64,000 bases of DNA from Ferrimonas balearica (GTDB taxonomy: Bacteria > Pseudomonadota > Gammaproteobacteria > Enterobacterales > Shewanellaceae): NCBI RefSeq assembly GCF_019802085.1, contig NZ_JAHVHV010000003.1, forward strand, positions 124,001-188,000, read 5' to 3'. The notes beneath the pieces are model-generated. The model searched no databases, had not been told where the DNA came from, and worked only from the letters and a program-made list of their open reading frames with translations. Below, piece after piece: positions 18,716 to 28,184 of the stretch. Position 1 is the first letter of the stretch; every line of letters starts with the position of its first letter. The position numbers and the translations under genes are program-made.

Positions 18716-19264
18716 ATGGCCGAAACCCTCTACGGCCCGGTGGCCGATGCGGTCATCGACCGCGCCAGCAAGGTGAAGCTGCTGATCTGCGACGTCGACG
18801 GCGTGTTCTCCGACGGCCGCATCTACCTGGGCAACGACGGTGAAGAGCTCAAGGCGTTCCACACCCGGGACGGTTTCGGCATCAAGGCGATTCAGCACGC
18901 CGGCATCCAGGTGGCGGTGATCACCGGGCGCAGCTCCGCCATCGTCAACCGCCGCATGACCGCCCTTGGGGTGGCCCACATCCACCAGGGCTGCGAAGAC
19001 AAGATCGCCGCCTACGAACACCTGCGCCAGACCCTGGAGCTGCTGCCCGAGCAGTGCGCCTACATCGGCGACGACCTGGTGGATCTGGCGGTGATGAAGC
19101 AGGTGGGCCTGGCGGTGGCGGTGGAAGACGCCCACCCGGCCCTGCTGCCCCACGCCCACTACCGCACCCGGATCCGCGGCGGCTTCGGAGCCGTGCGCGA
19201 GCTGTGTGACCTGCTGCTGCAGTCCCAGGGCAAGCTCGACCAGGCCAAGGGGATGTCCGTATGA
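18716..19264 (+). CDS. kdsC: 3-deoxy-D-manno-octulosonate 8-phosphate phosphatase KdsC
   Basis: 182 residues. HAD-superfamily phosphatase that releases Kdo from Kdo-8-phosphate. Nucleophile motif D26-V-D28 (CDVDGVFSDG), motif II ITGRSS, lysine region and motif IV YIGDDLVDLAVM are all present. Lies in kdsD-kdsC-lptC, overlapping lptC by 4 bp. Confidence 0.97.
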   Translation: MAETLYGPVADAVIDRASKVKLLICDVDGVFSDGRIYLGNDGEELKAFHTRDGFGIKAIQHAGIQVAVITGRSSAIVNRRMTALGVAHIHQGCEDKIAAYEHLRQTLELLPEQCAYIGDDLVDLAVMKQVGLAVAVEDAHPALLPHAHYRTRIRGGFGAVRELCDLLLQSQGKLDQAKGMSV

Positions 19265-19812
19265 AGCGGGAGATGCTGGCCGGCTTGCTGCTGCTGGTGG
19301 CGGCGGGAGCGCTCTATTGGCGCACCGTGCAGTTGGAGCAGCAGACGCCCCAGGCCCGCGCCGAGGCGGAGCCGGACTTTGTGGCCCGCAGCCTGCGCAC
19401 CCGCAGCTACGACGAGAACGGTCGCCTGGCGGCGCAGATCGCCGCCGAGAGCATGGTCCACTTCCAGGAGGAGGGCCGTACCGAGTTTCGCGACCCCGTC
19501 TACCTCATCTACCCGGAGGGCAGCCAGGGGATCTGGAAGGTGCGCTCCGAGCAGGGCCGGCTGATGGACGCCCGCCACGTGGAGCTGGAAAAGGATGTTA
19601 TCATTACCGCCATCGAGCCCAACGAACCGCTGCGCACCATACGGACCGAATTTCTCGAGCTGGATCTGGAAACCATGATCCTCACCACCGACCGCCCCCT
19701 GCGCGCCCATGGGGAGACCTTCGAGGTGGACGCCGTGGGCCTCTGGGCGGATCTCAACCTGAATCAAATCAACCTCAACAGTAAGGTAAGCGCCTCCTAT
19801 GAAGTGCCTTAA
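19261..19812 (+). CDS. lptC: LptC, inner-membrane LPS transport protein
   Basis: 183 residues. One N-terminal membrane helix (MLAGLLLLVAAGALYW), then a periplasmic beta-jellyroll domain that takes LPS from LptB2FG and hands it to LptA. The pattern EPDFVARSLRTRSYDENGRL and then LSARGETF-like DRPLRAHGETFEVDAVG fits LptC. Overlaps kdsC by 4 bp and lptA by 14 bp. Confidence 0.94.
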   Translation: MKREMLAGLLLLVAAGALYWRTVQLEQQTPQARAEAEPDFVARSLRTRSYDENGRLAAQIAAESMVHFQEEGRTEFRDPVYLIYPEGSQGIWKVRSEQGRLMDARHVELEKDVIITAIEPNEPLRTIRTEFLELDLETMILTTDRPLRAHGETFEVDAVGLWADLNLNQINLNSKVSASYEVP

Positions 19813-20335
19813 GATCCTGATGCTGGCCCTGTCCGGTGCCCTGTTGGCCACCCCCGGCTGGGCGCTGGAAGACGACTACCGCCAGCCCATCAAGGTGACC
19901 TCCGACACCTCCAGCGCGGACATCAACAACTACACCCTGATCTACTCGGGTAACGTGCGCATCGTCCAGGGCTCGCTGGAGATCCAGGCCGAGGAGCTCA
20001 AGGTGGTGTCCAGCGCCGAGCAGGGCAACGAAGTGATGATCGCCACCGGCGACCCCGCCACCTACACCCAGATGATGGACAACGGCCTGCCGGCGGAAGC
20101 CAAGGCCCAGGAGATCCGCTACGAGGTGCGCACCCGTCAGATCACCCTCAGCGGCGACGCCGAGCTGAGCCAGGCCGGCAGCCTGATGCGGGGCAACACC
20201 ATCAGCTACAACGTCGAGAAGCAGCAGCTGATCGCCGAGGGCAAGGAGGATGAGCAGATCACCACCATCTTCCTGCCGGCGGACCTGGAAAACGAAGAGA
20301 CTCCGGAAGAGCCGGAAGCGGAGCCCCAGCCATGA
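19799..20335 (+). CDS. lptA: LptA, periplasmic LPS bridge protein
   Basis: 178 residues. Signal peptide about 1-22 ending PGWA; the OstA-like jellyroll follows ([55 protein letters not shown]). LptA molecules stack head to tail to form the LPS bridge to LptD. The C-terminus is an acidic Glu/Pro-rich tail not seen in the E. coli protein. Confidence 0.95.
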   Translation: MKCLKILMLALSGALLATPGWALEDDYRQPIKVTSDTSSADINNYTLIYSGNVRIVQGSLEIQAEELKVVSSAEQGNEVMIATGDPATYTQMMDNGLPAEAKAQEIRYEVRTRQITLSGDAELSQAGSLMRGNTISYNVEKQQLIAEGKEDEQITTIFLPADLENEETPEEPEAEPQP

Positions 20336-21063
20336 GCGCGTCCATCCTCAAAGCGGAGCAGCTGGCCAAGAGCTACAACGGCCGCCAGGTGGTCAAGAGC
20401 GTGGGACTGGAGGTGCAGACCGGCCAGATCGTTGGCTTGCTGGGCCCCAACGGCGCCGGCAAGACCACCACCTTCTACATGGTGGTGGGGCTGGTGCAGA
20501 ACGACAAGGGTCGCATCACCATCGACGGCGAGGACATCACCCTGCTGCCGATGCACAGCCGCGCCCGCCAGGGGATCGGCTACCTGCCCCAGGAGTCCTC
20601 CATCTTCCGCAAGCTGTCGGTGTACGACAACCTGATGGCGGTGCTGCAGATCCGCAAGGAGCTGTCCAAGCGCGAGCGGGAGGAGAAGCTGGAGCAGCTA
20701 CTGGAGGAGTTCAACATCACCCACATCCGCGACAGCCTCGGCATGAGCCTGTCCGGCGGTGAGCGTCGCCGGGTGGAGATCGCCCGGGCCCTGGCGGCGG
20801 ATCCCAAGTTCATTCTGCTGGACGAGCCCTTCGCCGGGGTGGACCCCATCTCGGTGATCGACATCAAGAAGATCATCCAGCAGCTCAAGGAGCGCGGTCT
20901 TGGGGTGCTGATCACCGACCACAATGTGCGGGAAACCCTGGACGTTTGTGAGTACGCTTACATCGTGAGTCACGGTGAAATGATCGCCCGTGGTGCCCCT
21001 CAGGAGGTGCTGGACAACAAGCTGGTGCGCTCCGTGTACTTGGGCGATCAGTTCAGGTTATAG
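20332..21063 (+). CDS. lptB: LptB, ATPase of the LPS export machine
   Basis: 243 residues, full length. Drives extraction of LPS from the inner membrane with LptFG (encoded elsewhere). Walker [14 protein letters not shown]-loop [12 protein letters not shown], signature [15 protein letters not shown], Walker [13 protein letters not shown] and switch His in [11 protein letters not shown] are intact. Overlaps lptA by 4 bp; rpoN follows 108 bp on. Confidence 0.98.
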   Translation: MSASILKAEQLAKSYNGRQVVKSVGLEVQTGQIVGLLGPNGAGKTTTFYMVVGLVQNDKGRITIDGEDITLLPMHSRARQGIGYLPQESSIFRKLSVYDNLMAVLQIRKELSKREREEKLEQLLEEFNITHIRDSLGMSLSGGERRRVEIARALAADPKFILLDEPFAGVDPISVIDIKKIIQQLKERGLGVLITDHNVRETLDVCEYAYIVSHGEMIARGAPQEVLDNKLVRSVYLGDQFRL

Positions 21064-21171
21064 TTACTTCCCCCATAAGGGACAAGGGTTTATCCCGTCT
21101 CCCCGGGGCACCCGACATAGACCATCGACGGTGCCACGGAGGCATCAGGTTTTAAGGATCCAAGCTCGTTG

Positions 21172-22620
21172 ATGAAGACCTCGCTTCAGCTCAAACTGGG
21201 CCAGCAACTGACCATGACGCCGCAACTGCAGCAGGCCATCCGCCTGTTGCAGCTGTCCACGTTGGATCTGCAGCAGGAGATCCAGCAGGCGCTGGAGTCC
21301 AACCCGCTGCTGGAAACGGCGGAGGAGCTGGACCGGGAGCTGAACCAGGAGGGCGTCGACGAACCCCAGGCCGAACCCACCGACCACGCCGAGCTGGAAA
21401 CCTCCGACGCCCTCACCCAGACCGAGATGCCCGATGAGCTGCCGGTGGACAGCACCTGGGACGACGTCTACAGCGCCGCCCCGGCCGCCAGCGCCGGCAT
21501 CAGCCGGGACGACGACAACCTCTACCAGGGGGAGACCAGCGACGACCTGCACAGCCATCTGCTCTGGCAGATGGAGCTCACCCCCATGACCGACACCGAC
21601 CGCGCCATCGCCACCACCATCATCGATGCGGTGGACGAGCACGGTTACCTGACCGTCAGCCTGGAGGAGATCCTCGAGGCCCAGGGGGATCCCGAGCTGG
21701 AGCTGGACGAGGTGGTGGCGGTGCTCAAGCGGGTGCAGCAGTTCGATCCCATCGGCTCCGCCTCCCGCGACCTGGCGGAATGCCTGCTGATCCAGCTGGC
21801 CCAGTACGCCGACGACACCCCCTGGAAAGCCCAGGCCTGCGCCCTTTTGACCGACCATATGGACCTGCTGGCCAACCGCGACTTTCGGACTTTGATCCGG
21901 CGCACTAAACTCAAAGAAGATGAGTTAAGGGCCGCCATGCAACTGATCCAGTCCCTCAATCCCCGACCGGGCAGCAGCATCACTTCCGCCGAAGACCAGT
22001 ACGTCATTCCCGATGTTTCTGTCACCAAGAAGCAGGGTCGCTGGGTGGTGGAGCTCAACCCCGATGCCACCCCCAAGATCCGGGTCAACGAGCAGTACGC
22101 GGCCCTCTCCCGTGGCGCCCGCAACGCCTCCGACAGCCAGTTCGTTCGCGGTCACCTTCAGGAGGCCAAGTGGTTCATCAAGAGCCTGGAGAGCCGCAAC
22201 GATACCCTGATGAAGGTGGCCAACTGCATCGTTCAGTACCAGCAGGGCTTTTTGGAGTACGGCGACGAGGCGATGAAGCCCATGGTGCTCAACGACGTCG
22301 CCGAAGCCGTGGACATGCACGAGTCCACCATCTCCCGGGTCACCACCCAGAAGTACATCCACACCCCCCGGGGCATCTACGAGCTGAAATATTTCTTCTC
22401 CAGCCACGTCAGTACCGACAGTGGCGGAGAGTGTTCCTCAACCGCCATCCGCGCCTTGATCAAGAAGCTGGTGGCGGCGGAAAATCCCAAGAAACCATTA
22501 AGCGACAGCAAGATGGCGCAGCTTCTCGCGGAGCAGGGGATCCAGGTCGCCCGACGAACCGTGGCGAAATACCGGGAAGCCCTCTCCATTCCCCCGTCCA
22601 ATCAGCGCAAAAGCCTGTAG
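21172..22620 (+). CDS. rpoN: RNA polymerase sigma-54 factor
   Basis: 482 residues from ATG 21172; a TTG directly before it is in frame, but the AAGGAT site fits either. Region I has [24 protein letters not shown], which binds activators and core; an acidic region II follows. The core-binding domain and the HTH come next, and the RpoN box [10 protein letters not shown] lies near the C-terminus. It directs genes for nitrogen assimilation, flagella and others with enhancer-binding proteins. The conserved downstream set hpf-ptsN-rapZ-npr follows. Confidence 0.98.
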   Translation: MKTSLQLKLGQQLTMTPQLQQAIRLLQLSTLDLQQEIQQALESNPLLETAEELDRELNQEGVDEPQAEPTDHAELETSDALTQTEMPDELPVDSTWDDVYSAAPAASAGISRDDDNLYQGETSDDLHSHLLWQMELTPMTDTDRAIATTIIDAVDEHGYLTVSLEEILEAQGDPELELDEVVAVLKRVQQFDPIGSASRDLAECLLIQLAQYADDTPWKAQACALLTDHMDLLANRDFRTLIRRTKLKEDELRAAMQLIQSLNPRPGSSITSAEDQYVIPDVSVTKKQGRWVVELNPDATPKIRVNEQYAALSRGARNASDSQFVRGHLQEAKWFIKSLESRNDTLMKVANCIVQYQQGFLEYGDEAMKPMVLNDVAEAVDMHESTISRVTTQKYIHTPRGIYELKYFFSSHVSTDSGGECSSTAIRALIKKLVAAENPKKPLSDSKMAQLLAEQGIQVARRTVAKYREALSIPPSNQRKSL

Positions 22621-22646
22621 CGACGTGACACTCTGGAGGACACCCT

Positions 22647-22934
22647 ATGCAGATCAATCTTACCGGGCATCACATCGAGATCACCGACTCCCTGCGAGAT
22701 TACGTGCACAGCAAGTTCGGCAAATTGGAACGCCACTTCGACCACATCAATAACGTCCATGTGGTGTTGAACGTCCAGAAGCTGCAGCAGATCGCCGAAG
22801 CCAAGCTGCACGTCAACGGGGGCGAGGTGTTTGCCACGCACGAACACGAAAACATGTACGCGGCCATCGATGGGCTGATCGATAAGCTCGATCGGCAAGT
22901 AATTAAGCATAAAGAGAAACTGTCCCGGCACTGA
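22647..22934 (+). CDS. hpf: Ribosome hibernation promoting factor, short form
   Basis: 95 residues, short HPF. Binds the 30S decoding region to promote 100S ribosome dimers in stationary phase. Family start QINLTGHHIEITDSLRDYV and DHINNVHVVLNV; DNMYAAIDGLIDKLDRQ-like segment near the end. Shares one base with ptsN. Confidence 0.96.
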   Translation: MQINLTGHHIEITDSLRDYVHSKFGKLERHFDHINNVHVVLNVQKLQQIAEAKLHVNGGEVFATHEHENMYAAIDGLIDKLDRQVIKHKEKLSRH

Positions 22935-23380
22935 TGGAGATCACCGAGCTGTTATCCCCGGAGCGGACCCAGTGCGCCGCTCCGGGGCTAAGCAAAAAGA
23001 GGGTACTGGAGCTCATCAGCGAGCTGGCTGCAGAACAATGCCCCGACTTACCCAAGCACGAACTGTTCGAAAGTCTGTTGGCCAGGGAGAAGATGGGCAG
23101 CACCGGCATCGGCAACGGCATCGCTTTGCCCCACGGCCGGCTGGGACGCATCACCCGCCCCATCGGCGTGCTGATCAAATGCGACGAACCCATCCCCTTT
23201 GACGCCATCGACAGCAAGCCGGTGGACCTGCTGTTCGCCCTCTTCGTCCCCGAGGAGGCCCATCAGCAGCACCTGGCCACCCTGGCGGAGGTGGCCCGCA
23301 AGCTCAGCCAGAAAGAGATCTGCCGGGCGATGCGCAAAGCCAACGACAACCACACCCTGTACGAGGTCATCAGCCAGTGA
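22934..23380 (+). CDS. ptsN: Nitrogen-regulatory PTS protein EIIA(Ntr)
   Basis: 148 residues. PTS EIIA type-2 domain with phosphorylated H67 in GIGNGIALPHGRL. In the PtsP-NPr-EIIANtr chain it regulates potassium and phosphate metabolism and sigma-54-related processes. Sits in rpoN-hpf-ptsN-rapZ-npr and overlaps rapZ by 4 bp. Confidence 0.97.
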   Translation: MEITELLSPERTQCAAPGLSKKRVLELISELAAEQCPDLPKHELFESLLAREKMGSTGIGNGIALPHGRLGRITRPIGVLIKCDEPIPFDAIDSKPVDLLFALFVPEEAHQQHLATLAEVARKLSQKEICRAMRKANDNHTLYEVISQ

Positions 23381-24234
23381 AGCTCATCATCCTCTCGGGC
23401 CGTTCCGGTGCCGGTAAATCCGTCGCCCTGCGGGTCCTGGAGGACCTGGGCTACTACTGCGTCGACAACCTGCCGCTGGAGCTGATGCCCCAGCTGCTCA
23501 AGAGCCAGAAGGCCCACACCGACCGGGTGGCGGTGAGCCTGGACATCCGCAACCTGCCGCTGGAGTCCCTGGACATCCCCCGCCTCAAACAGCGGCTGGA
23601 CCCGGACATCGAGACCCAGCTGTTCTTCCTCGACGCTTCCGACGAGCACCTGCTGCGCCGCTACAGCGAAACCCGCCGCCTGCACCCCCTCTCCCGGGGC
23701 GGCCACACCCTGGCCGAAGCGATTGCCGAAGAGCGCCTGCTGCTGACCCCCCTGGCCAAGGAGTGCGATCACCACATCCGCACCGACGATCTGTCGGTGC
23801 ACCAGTTGGCGGACAAGCTGCGGGAGCTGCTGCTGGGCAAGCCGGAGGGGGAGATGATGCTGGTGTTTGAGTCCTTCGGCTTCAAGCACGGCATGCCCAA
23901 GCAGGCGGACTACCTGTTCGATGTGCGCTTTCTGCCCAACCCCCACTGGGATCCGGAGCTGAGGGTGCTGACCGGGCTGGACAAGCCGGTGCAGCGCTAC
24001 TTCCGCCGCCACGACAGCGTGACCCGCTTTATCGACCACACCGAGCGCTTCCTGCTCAACTGGCTGCCGATGCTGGAGCGCAACAACCGCGCCTACCTGA
24101 CGGTGGCCATCGGCTGCACCGGCGGCCAGCACCGCAGCGTCTACATTGCCGAGGCCCTGGCCAAACGCTTTGCCGGCTATCGGGGTCAGGTGCAGGTCAA
24201 CCATCGGGAGTTGGACCGGAAGGCCGGCGCGTGA
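23377..24234 (+). CDS. rapZ: RapZ, RNase adaptor for small RNA GlmZ
   Basis: 285 residues. N-terminal P-loop GRSGAGKS (residues 7-14) and C-terminal [16 protein letters not shown], the RNA/metabolite binding half. In E. coli RapZ senses glucosamine-6-phosphate and guides RNase E to GlmZ, thus controlling glmS. Overlaps ptsN and npr by 4 bp. Confidence 0.96.
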   Translation: MKLIILSGRSGAGKSVALRVLEDLGYYCVDNLPLELMPQLLKSQKAHTDRVAVSLDIRNLPLESLDIPRLKQRLDPDIETQLFFLDASDEHLLRRYSETRRLHPLSRGGHTLAEAIAEERLLLTPLAKECDHHIRTDDLSVHQLADKLRELLLGKPEGEMMLVFESFGFKHGMPKQADYLFDVRFLPNPHWDPELRVLTGLDKPVQRYFRRHDSVTRFIDHTERFLLNWLPMLERNNRAYLTVAIGCTGGQHRSVYIAEALAKRFAGYRGQVQVNHRELDRKAGA

Positions 24235-24500
24235 TCGAACGTCGGGTCACCATCGTCAACAAGCTGGGCCTGCACGCCCGCGCCGCCACCCGGCTGGCGC
24301 AGCTGGCCCGGGGGTTTGAGGCCACCCTCACCCTCCATCTGGACGAACAGGAAGCCCGAGCCGACAGCGTCCTGGGCCTGTTGCTGCTGCAAAGCTGCCA
24401 GGGCAAAGAGGTGGTGATCCGTGCCACCGGCCCCCAGGCCGAGCCCGCCCTGGCGGCGGTCTGTCAGCTTATCGAGTCCCGCTTCGACGAAGCGGAGTGA
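24231..24500 (+). CDS. npr: Phosphocarrier protein NPr (HPr-like)
   Basis: 89 residues, starting with GTG (24231) overlapping the rapZ stop. HPr fold with phosphorylated H15 in [16 protein letters not shown]; carries phosphate from PtsP to EIIANtr. Last gene of the operon; it ends 3 bp from the stop of the convergent DUF4174 gene and no terminator hairpin is visible there. Confidence 0.96.
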   Translation: MIERRVTIVNKLGLHARAATRLAQLARGFEATLTLHLDEQEARADSVLGLLLLQSCQGKEVVIRATGPQAEPALAAVCQLIESRFDEAE

Positions 24501-24503
24501 CGC

Positions 24504-24968
24504 TCAGAGTCGTCCCATCCCCATCTCTTGCTGACGCAGCGGCATGGCATCGATCAGCCGGAACAGCTGCTCCTCGCTGGTGGGACTGTCCTGGTGCAGT
24601 TTCACTTGACCGTCCTTGCCGATCAGCACCACGGTGAACTCGTCCCGGGGGATGATGAAATCCTCCCGCCACAGGTGAGCCTTGGGTTCGCTCAGCAGGC
24701 GCCCCTCCATCTCCACTGACTCCCCCACCACACGGAACACCAGCAGATCCCGCTCCCTCAGGCCCCGCTCCATCTGGGACAGCCAGTCCCCCTGGGTGAC
24801 GAACTCGGGGTCGGAATGGGTCGGCGCAAAGACCAGCAGGGCTCTGTGGTGCCAGCGCAGGGCCGACAAGGGGTCTGCCTGGCTGAGGTGGGGTGTCAGG
24901 GTCATGGTGGTGGCCAGGATCACCGCGCCGATGATGCGGCCGATCAGGCTCAGAAACAGGGTAAACAT
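24504..24968 (-). CDS. DUF4174 domain protein
   Basis: 154 residues. N-terminal membrane helix or signal (LIGRIIGAVILATTM), then the DUF4174 pattern: SALRWHHRALLVFAP, FVVLIGKDGQVKL-like TVVLIGKDGQVKLH, and LFRLIDAMPLRQQEMG at the end. The domain is thioredoxin-like in outline (a redox-like beta-alpha fold with a cis-Pro-type MPLR segment) but has no CXXC pair. Function unknown. GGAGGG lies before the ATG. Last gene of a four-gene minus-strand run with the Frag1-like, haemoglobin and DM13 genes. Confidence 0.8.
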   Translation of the reverse strand: MFTLFLSLIGRIIGAVILATTMTLTPHLSQADPLSALRWHHRALLVFAPTHSDPEFVTQGDWLSQMERGLRERDLLVFRVVGESVEMEGRLLSEPKAHLWREDFIIPRDEFTVVLIGKDGQVKLHQDSPTSEEQLFRLIDAMPLRQQEMGMGRL

Positions 24969-25027
24969 ACTGCGCCCTCCGAGGGAGTGTGGCTGCCCTT
25001 TCTACGGGCGCTCCCCCAATGGGGATC

Positions 25028-25699
25028 TTAGACCCTCACTTTGTCCGATGGCTCCCCGGGATCGACCTGCCAGGCACGAAGGATCCCCAGCAGGTGCAGA
25101 TTCAGCAGCAAAAACAGCCACCATTCGAAGGCGTTCTCCCAGCGGTCATAGCCCGGCCCCAGCCAGAGATCCAACACCAGGGTCAGCAGGGCAATCGCCA
25201 GGATCAGGGTACTCATGGCCAGCAGCCGCTGCCCCCGTTCCGCCAGTCGGTCACTGCCGTAGAGGGCGTCCCCCACCGACACCTGCAGCAGAAAGGTGCC
25301 GAGGATGAACAGGGCCACCCCGGTGCGCCGGATCACCGGGAAGTAGCCGGTGCCGTGGCCCAGGGTCAGGGTGTAGGTGGCCAGGGCCAGGGAGGCCAGC
25401 AGCGCCAGCACCAGCCAGGCTCGGTGGCGGGGGGCGGCCAGGGCCGCCAGCCAGCGCAGGGTGTGGCGCCAGAACAGGAACAGCAGCAGACAGGTGGGCA
25501 GCATGCCGGATTTGAACAATAGGTAGGCGCTGCCGTTGCGCCCGGTGCTGCTGATGCTGACGCAATCGGACCAGTAGGGGTTACAGGGGGGGATCCACCC
25601 CTCCCACAGGCTGACCAGATAACACAGATGGGTGGTGAGCAGGGGCAGGACCACCGTCAGCCAGCCCAGGCGGCGGGGAGCGGGGTTCACCATGGACAC
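25028..25699 (-). CDS. Frag1/DRAM/Sfk1-like membrane protein
   Basis: 223 residues with about six membrane helices. The extracytoplasmic loop CNPYWSDCVSISSTGR followed by LLFKSGM matches the Frag1/DRAM/Sfk1 superfamily, whose bacterial members are uncharacterised. The start is GTG 25699 with AAGGTG 7 bases upstream; an ATG at 25693 is the alternative. 18 bp after the haemoglobin gene. Confidence 0.75.
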   Translation of the reverse strand: MSMVNPAPRRLGWLTVVLPLLTTHLCYLVSLWEGWIPPCNPYWSDCVSISSTGRNGSAYLLFKSGMLPTCLLLFLFWRHTLRWLAALAAPRHRAWLVLALLASLALATYTLTLGHGTGYFPVIRRTGVALFILGTFLLQVSVGDALYGSDRLAERGQRLLAMSTLILAIALLTLVLDLWLGPGYDRWENAFEWWLFLLLNLHLLGILRAWQVDPGEPSDKVRV

Positions 25700-25717
25700 C
25701 AGAGGGCACCTTGGGGT

Positions 25718-26077
25718 TTAGAGCATCATCACCTGGGGCTTTAGGCTGTAGAGGATGAACAACACCTCCTCCTGCTCCCGCTGGCCCACCCCTTGCTGAT
25801 TCAGCGCCTGGAGGGCGTCGTCCAGCACCGCCAGGAACTCCTCGCCGTCGATGTTCATCCCCTGGTGCACCGCCACCATGTCCGGCCCCTCGTAGAGGGC
25901 CGGGCCGCCGCTGCCGGTGATAAAGAAGCGGGCGGCACTCTCACCCAGGGCGTCCGGGTCGACCTCGGCAAAGCGGGGGGCGATGCGGGGGTTGGCCCGA
26001 TGCAGGGCCACCAGGTCCCGGCAGATGGCTCGGATGCCGTCGCTGCCGCCGAGCCGGTCATAGAGGGAGGGGGTCAT
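25718..26077 (-). CDS. Truncated haemoglobin (group I-like)
   Basis: 119 residues. Matches truncated globins in SLYDRLGG at the start, FFITGSGGPALYEGPDM and the proximal haem ligand H71 in AVHQGMNI, ending LYSLKPQVMML. The usual B9-B10 Phe-Tyr pair is replaced (LVALHRANP), so the distal pocket probably binds gas differently. Likely roles of the family are nitric oxide detoxification, oxygen handling or haem-based redox. ATG with AAGGAG upstream. Second gene of the DM13 run. Confidence 0.85.
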   Translation of the reverse strand: MTPSLYDRLGGSDGIRAICRDLVALHRANPRIAPRFAEVDPDALGESAARFFITGSGGPALYEGPDMVAVHQGMNIDGEEFLAVLDDALQALNQQGVGQREQEEVLFILYSLKPQVMML

Positions 26078-26121
26078 GAGTCTGGGCTCCTTAGCGATAC
26101 CGCGCTAAAGCATAGCCCAGC

Positions 26122-26583
26122 TCACTGGTAGCGGGCGGAGGAGATGAACTGGTCGAAGGCTTCGCACCAGATCACCGCGGTGCCGTAGTCGGCCGGGTCC
26201 ACCCCTTGGGGCAGGTCCAGCATAAAGGCGTCGAAGCTGCGGATCTCACCGACGTAGGCCATCTCGTCGCGCAGGTGGAGGAAGTCCACCTCGGTTTCGA
26301 CAAACTGCGGCGACAGGTAGAGTCGGTAGGCCGGTCCCGGGGCCATCGCCCCCTGGAACGCCACCTGGTGCTCATCCAGCCAGATAGCTCCCTCGCCCCA
26401 GTGCAGGGCGTCGCTGTCCTGGCGGTCACGGTCGAAGCTGCCCTGGTAGCGGCGTTCCACCTGGGCCAGCTCCGACGGGGCCGGCCCGACCGGGGCCGCC
26501 AGGATGGGCAGCAGATAGATCCCCAGGGCCACCCCGGCTCCTAGGGCCGCCAGGTGGCTGAACAACAAGATAAGGCGTCGCAC
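26122..26583 (-). CDS. Membrane-anchored DM13-domain protein
   Basis: 153 residues from GTG 26583, preceded by AAGGAGG at 6 bases; longer frames up to 26631 lack a ribosome site. One N-terminal membrane helix (about 5-27), then a single DM13 domain (about 55-153) with PGPAYRLYLSPQF, EIRSFDAFMLDLP and the signature VIWCEAFDQFISSARY, keeping the conserved Cys. DM13 domains are predicted to act in electron transfer with DOMON/cytochrome b561 proteins. First gene of the run, upstream of the truncated haemoglobin. Confidence 0.85.
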   Translation of the reverse strand: MRRLILLFSHLAALGAGVALGIYLLPILAAPVGPAPSELAQVERRYQGSFDRDRQDSDALHWGEGAIWLDEHQVAFQGAMAPGPAYRLYLSPQFVETEVDFLHLRDEMAYVGEIRSFDAFMLDLPQGVDPADYGTAVIWCEAFDQFISSARYQ

Positions 26584-26667
26584 GAGTTCCCTCCTTGAGT
26601 GCGGTGTCAGTTGGGCCCTAGCCGGCCCCACTCCGTCACGCTAGCGAACCCGGGGGCCAGATACAAC

Positions 26668-26690
26668 CGCGCCGCCTCGAGGGCGGCGCG
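26668..26690 (-). terminator. Hairpin after tldE, possible terminator
   Basis: A perfect 9-bp GC stem (CGCGCCGCC with GGCGGCGCG) around a 5-base loop, 19 bp past the tldE stop. The tail on the minus strand is GTTGTATC, with no T-run, so termination is uncertain. Confidence 0.45.
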
Positions 26691-26708
26691 GACGGTGTAC
26701 AGCCAGGC

Positions 26709-28046
26709 TCAGTTGCCGGCGATCTTCATCGCTTCGAGCAGGATGGGGCCGCTCTGCAGGCTGTGTCGGGGGTCCAGCTCGGAACCCACCGACACCAGGT
26801 TGCGGTACATCTGCCGCAGATTGCCGGCGATGGTGATCTCGTGCACCGGGTACTGGATGACGCCGTTCTCCACCCAGAAGCCGGCCGCGCCTCGGGAGTA
26901 GTCGCCGGTGACCCCGTTGACCCCCTGACCCATCAGTTCGGTGACATAGAGACCGGTGCCCAGCTGTTTCAGCATGGCCGCCAGATCGCCACCGTTGGGG
27001 CTGACCCGCCAGTTGTAGATCCCCCCGGCATGACCGGTGTTGGTCAGGCCCAGGCGGCGCGCCGAGTAGGCGGTCAGCAGGTAGCTGCCGAGCACCCCGT
27101 CCCGCACGATGTCTCGGCGCTCAGTGGCCACCCCTTCGCCATCGAAGGGGGCGGAGGCCAGGCCCTGGCGCAGATGAGGGTTCTCCTCGATGGACAGCCA
27201 GTCGGGGAAGATTTGGGTGCCCAGACTGTCCTTAAGGAAGCTGGCGTCACGGTAGAGGCTGGAGCCGGAGATCGCCCCAACCAGGTGGCCCAGCAGGCCG
27301 CTGGCCTGATCGGCGCTGAACAGCACCGGCACTTCGCAGGTGTCGATCTTGCGGGCCGACAGGCGCGCGGCGGTGTCCACCCCCGCCTGGCGACCCACCT
27401 GCTCCGGGCCGGCCAGATCGGCGAAGCGGCGGGCCACGGTGTAATCGTAGTCCCGCTCCATCCCCTGCTCATCCTGGCCAATCACCACGCAGGAGAGGCT
27501 GTGGCGGGAGCTGGCGTAGCTGCCGATAAACCCGTGGCTGTTGCCGTAGACCTTGATCCCCTCGTGGCTGTTGAAGCTGGCGCCGTCGGAGTTGACGATG
27601 CGGGGGTCGCTGGCCAGGGCCGCCTGCTCGCAACGAATCGCCATCTCGGCGGCCTGCTCCGGGGTGAAGGCTTCGGGGTGGTAGAGATCCAACTCCGGCA
27701 GCGCCGTCGGCATCCGCGCCGGATCCGCCAGGCCATTGTGGGGGTCGGCGGTGGTCTGGGCGGCGATGGTGGCCGCGGCGCTTACCGCCGCCTTGATCGC
27801 CTCGGTGGAGAGATCCGAGGTGGAAGCGTTGCCCTTGGCGCCGTTACGAAACACCGAGATCCCCAGGGCACCGTCCTTGTTGAACTCCACGGTTTCCACT
27901 TCACCCATGCGGGTGGAGACCGACAGGCCCTGCTGCTTGTGGATCGCCACCTCGGCGCCATCCAGCCCCAGCCCCTTGGCGGCGTCCAGGGCACAGGCCA
28001 CCGCCTGCTCCAGGATCGTTTTCTGTTGCGCTAACGGCTCGCTCAT
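26709..28046 (-). CDS. tldE: Metalloprotease subunit TldE (PmbA)
   Basis: 445 residues, family length. TldE forms a heterodimer with TldD (present at 33-35 kb) that degrades unfolded peptides and matures some peptide antibiotics such as microcin B17. TldE lacks the metal-binding HExxxH motif, as expected. Family marks include NSDGASFNSHEGIKVYGNS and GAISGSSLYRDASFLKDSLG. Divergent from darP, which also accompanies tldE in other gammaproteobacteria. Confidence 0.96.
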   Translation of the reverse strand: MSEPLAQQKTILEQAVACALDAAKGLGLDGAEVAIHKQQGLSVSTRMGEVETVEFNKDGALGISVFRNGAKGNASTSDLSTEAIKAAVSAAATIAAQTTADPHNGLADPARMPTALPELDLYHPEAFTPEQAAEMAIRCEQAALASDPRIVNSDGASFNSHEGIKVYGNSHGFIGSYASSRHSLSCVVIGQDEQGMERDYDYTVARRFADLAGPEQVGRQAGVDTAARLSARKIDTCEVPVLFSADQASGLLGHLVGAISGSSLYRDASFLKDSLGTQIFPDWLSIEENPHLRQGLASAPFDGEGVATERRDIVRDGVLGSYLLTAYSARRLGLTNTGHAGGIYNWRVSPNGGDLAAMLKQLGTGLYVTELMGQGVNGVTGDYSRGAAGFWVENGVIQYPVHEITIAGNLRQMYRNLVSVGSELDPRHSLQSGPILLEAMKIAGN

Positions 28047-28184
28047 CGATTGGAATGCTCATCTAGTCATGAAGCGGACAGGATAGCAAAGTGCGACAGC
28101 GGCGTCCCGGCCCGGCAACATTCCCCCGCCCCGGCCGCGACCTTCTGGTAAAATGACGGTTTTTACCGCCCCCCGGAGTGCACC

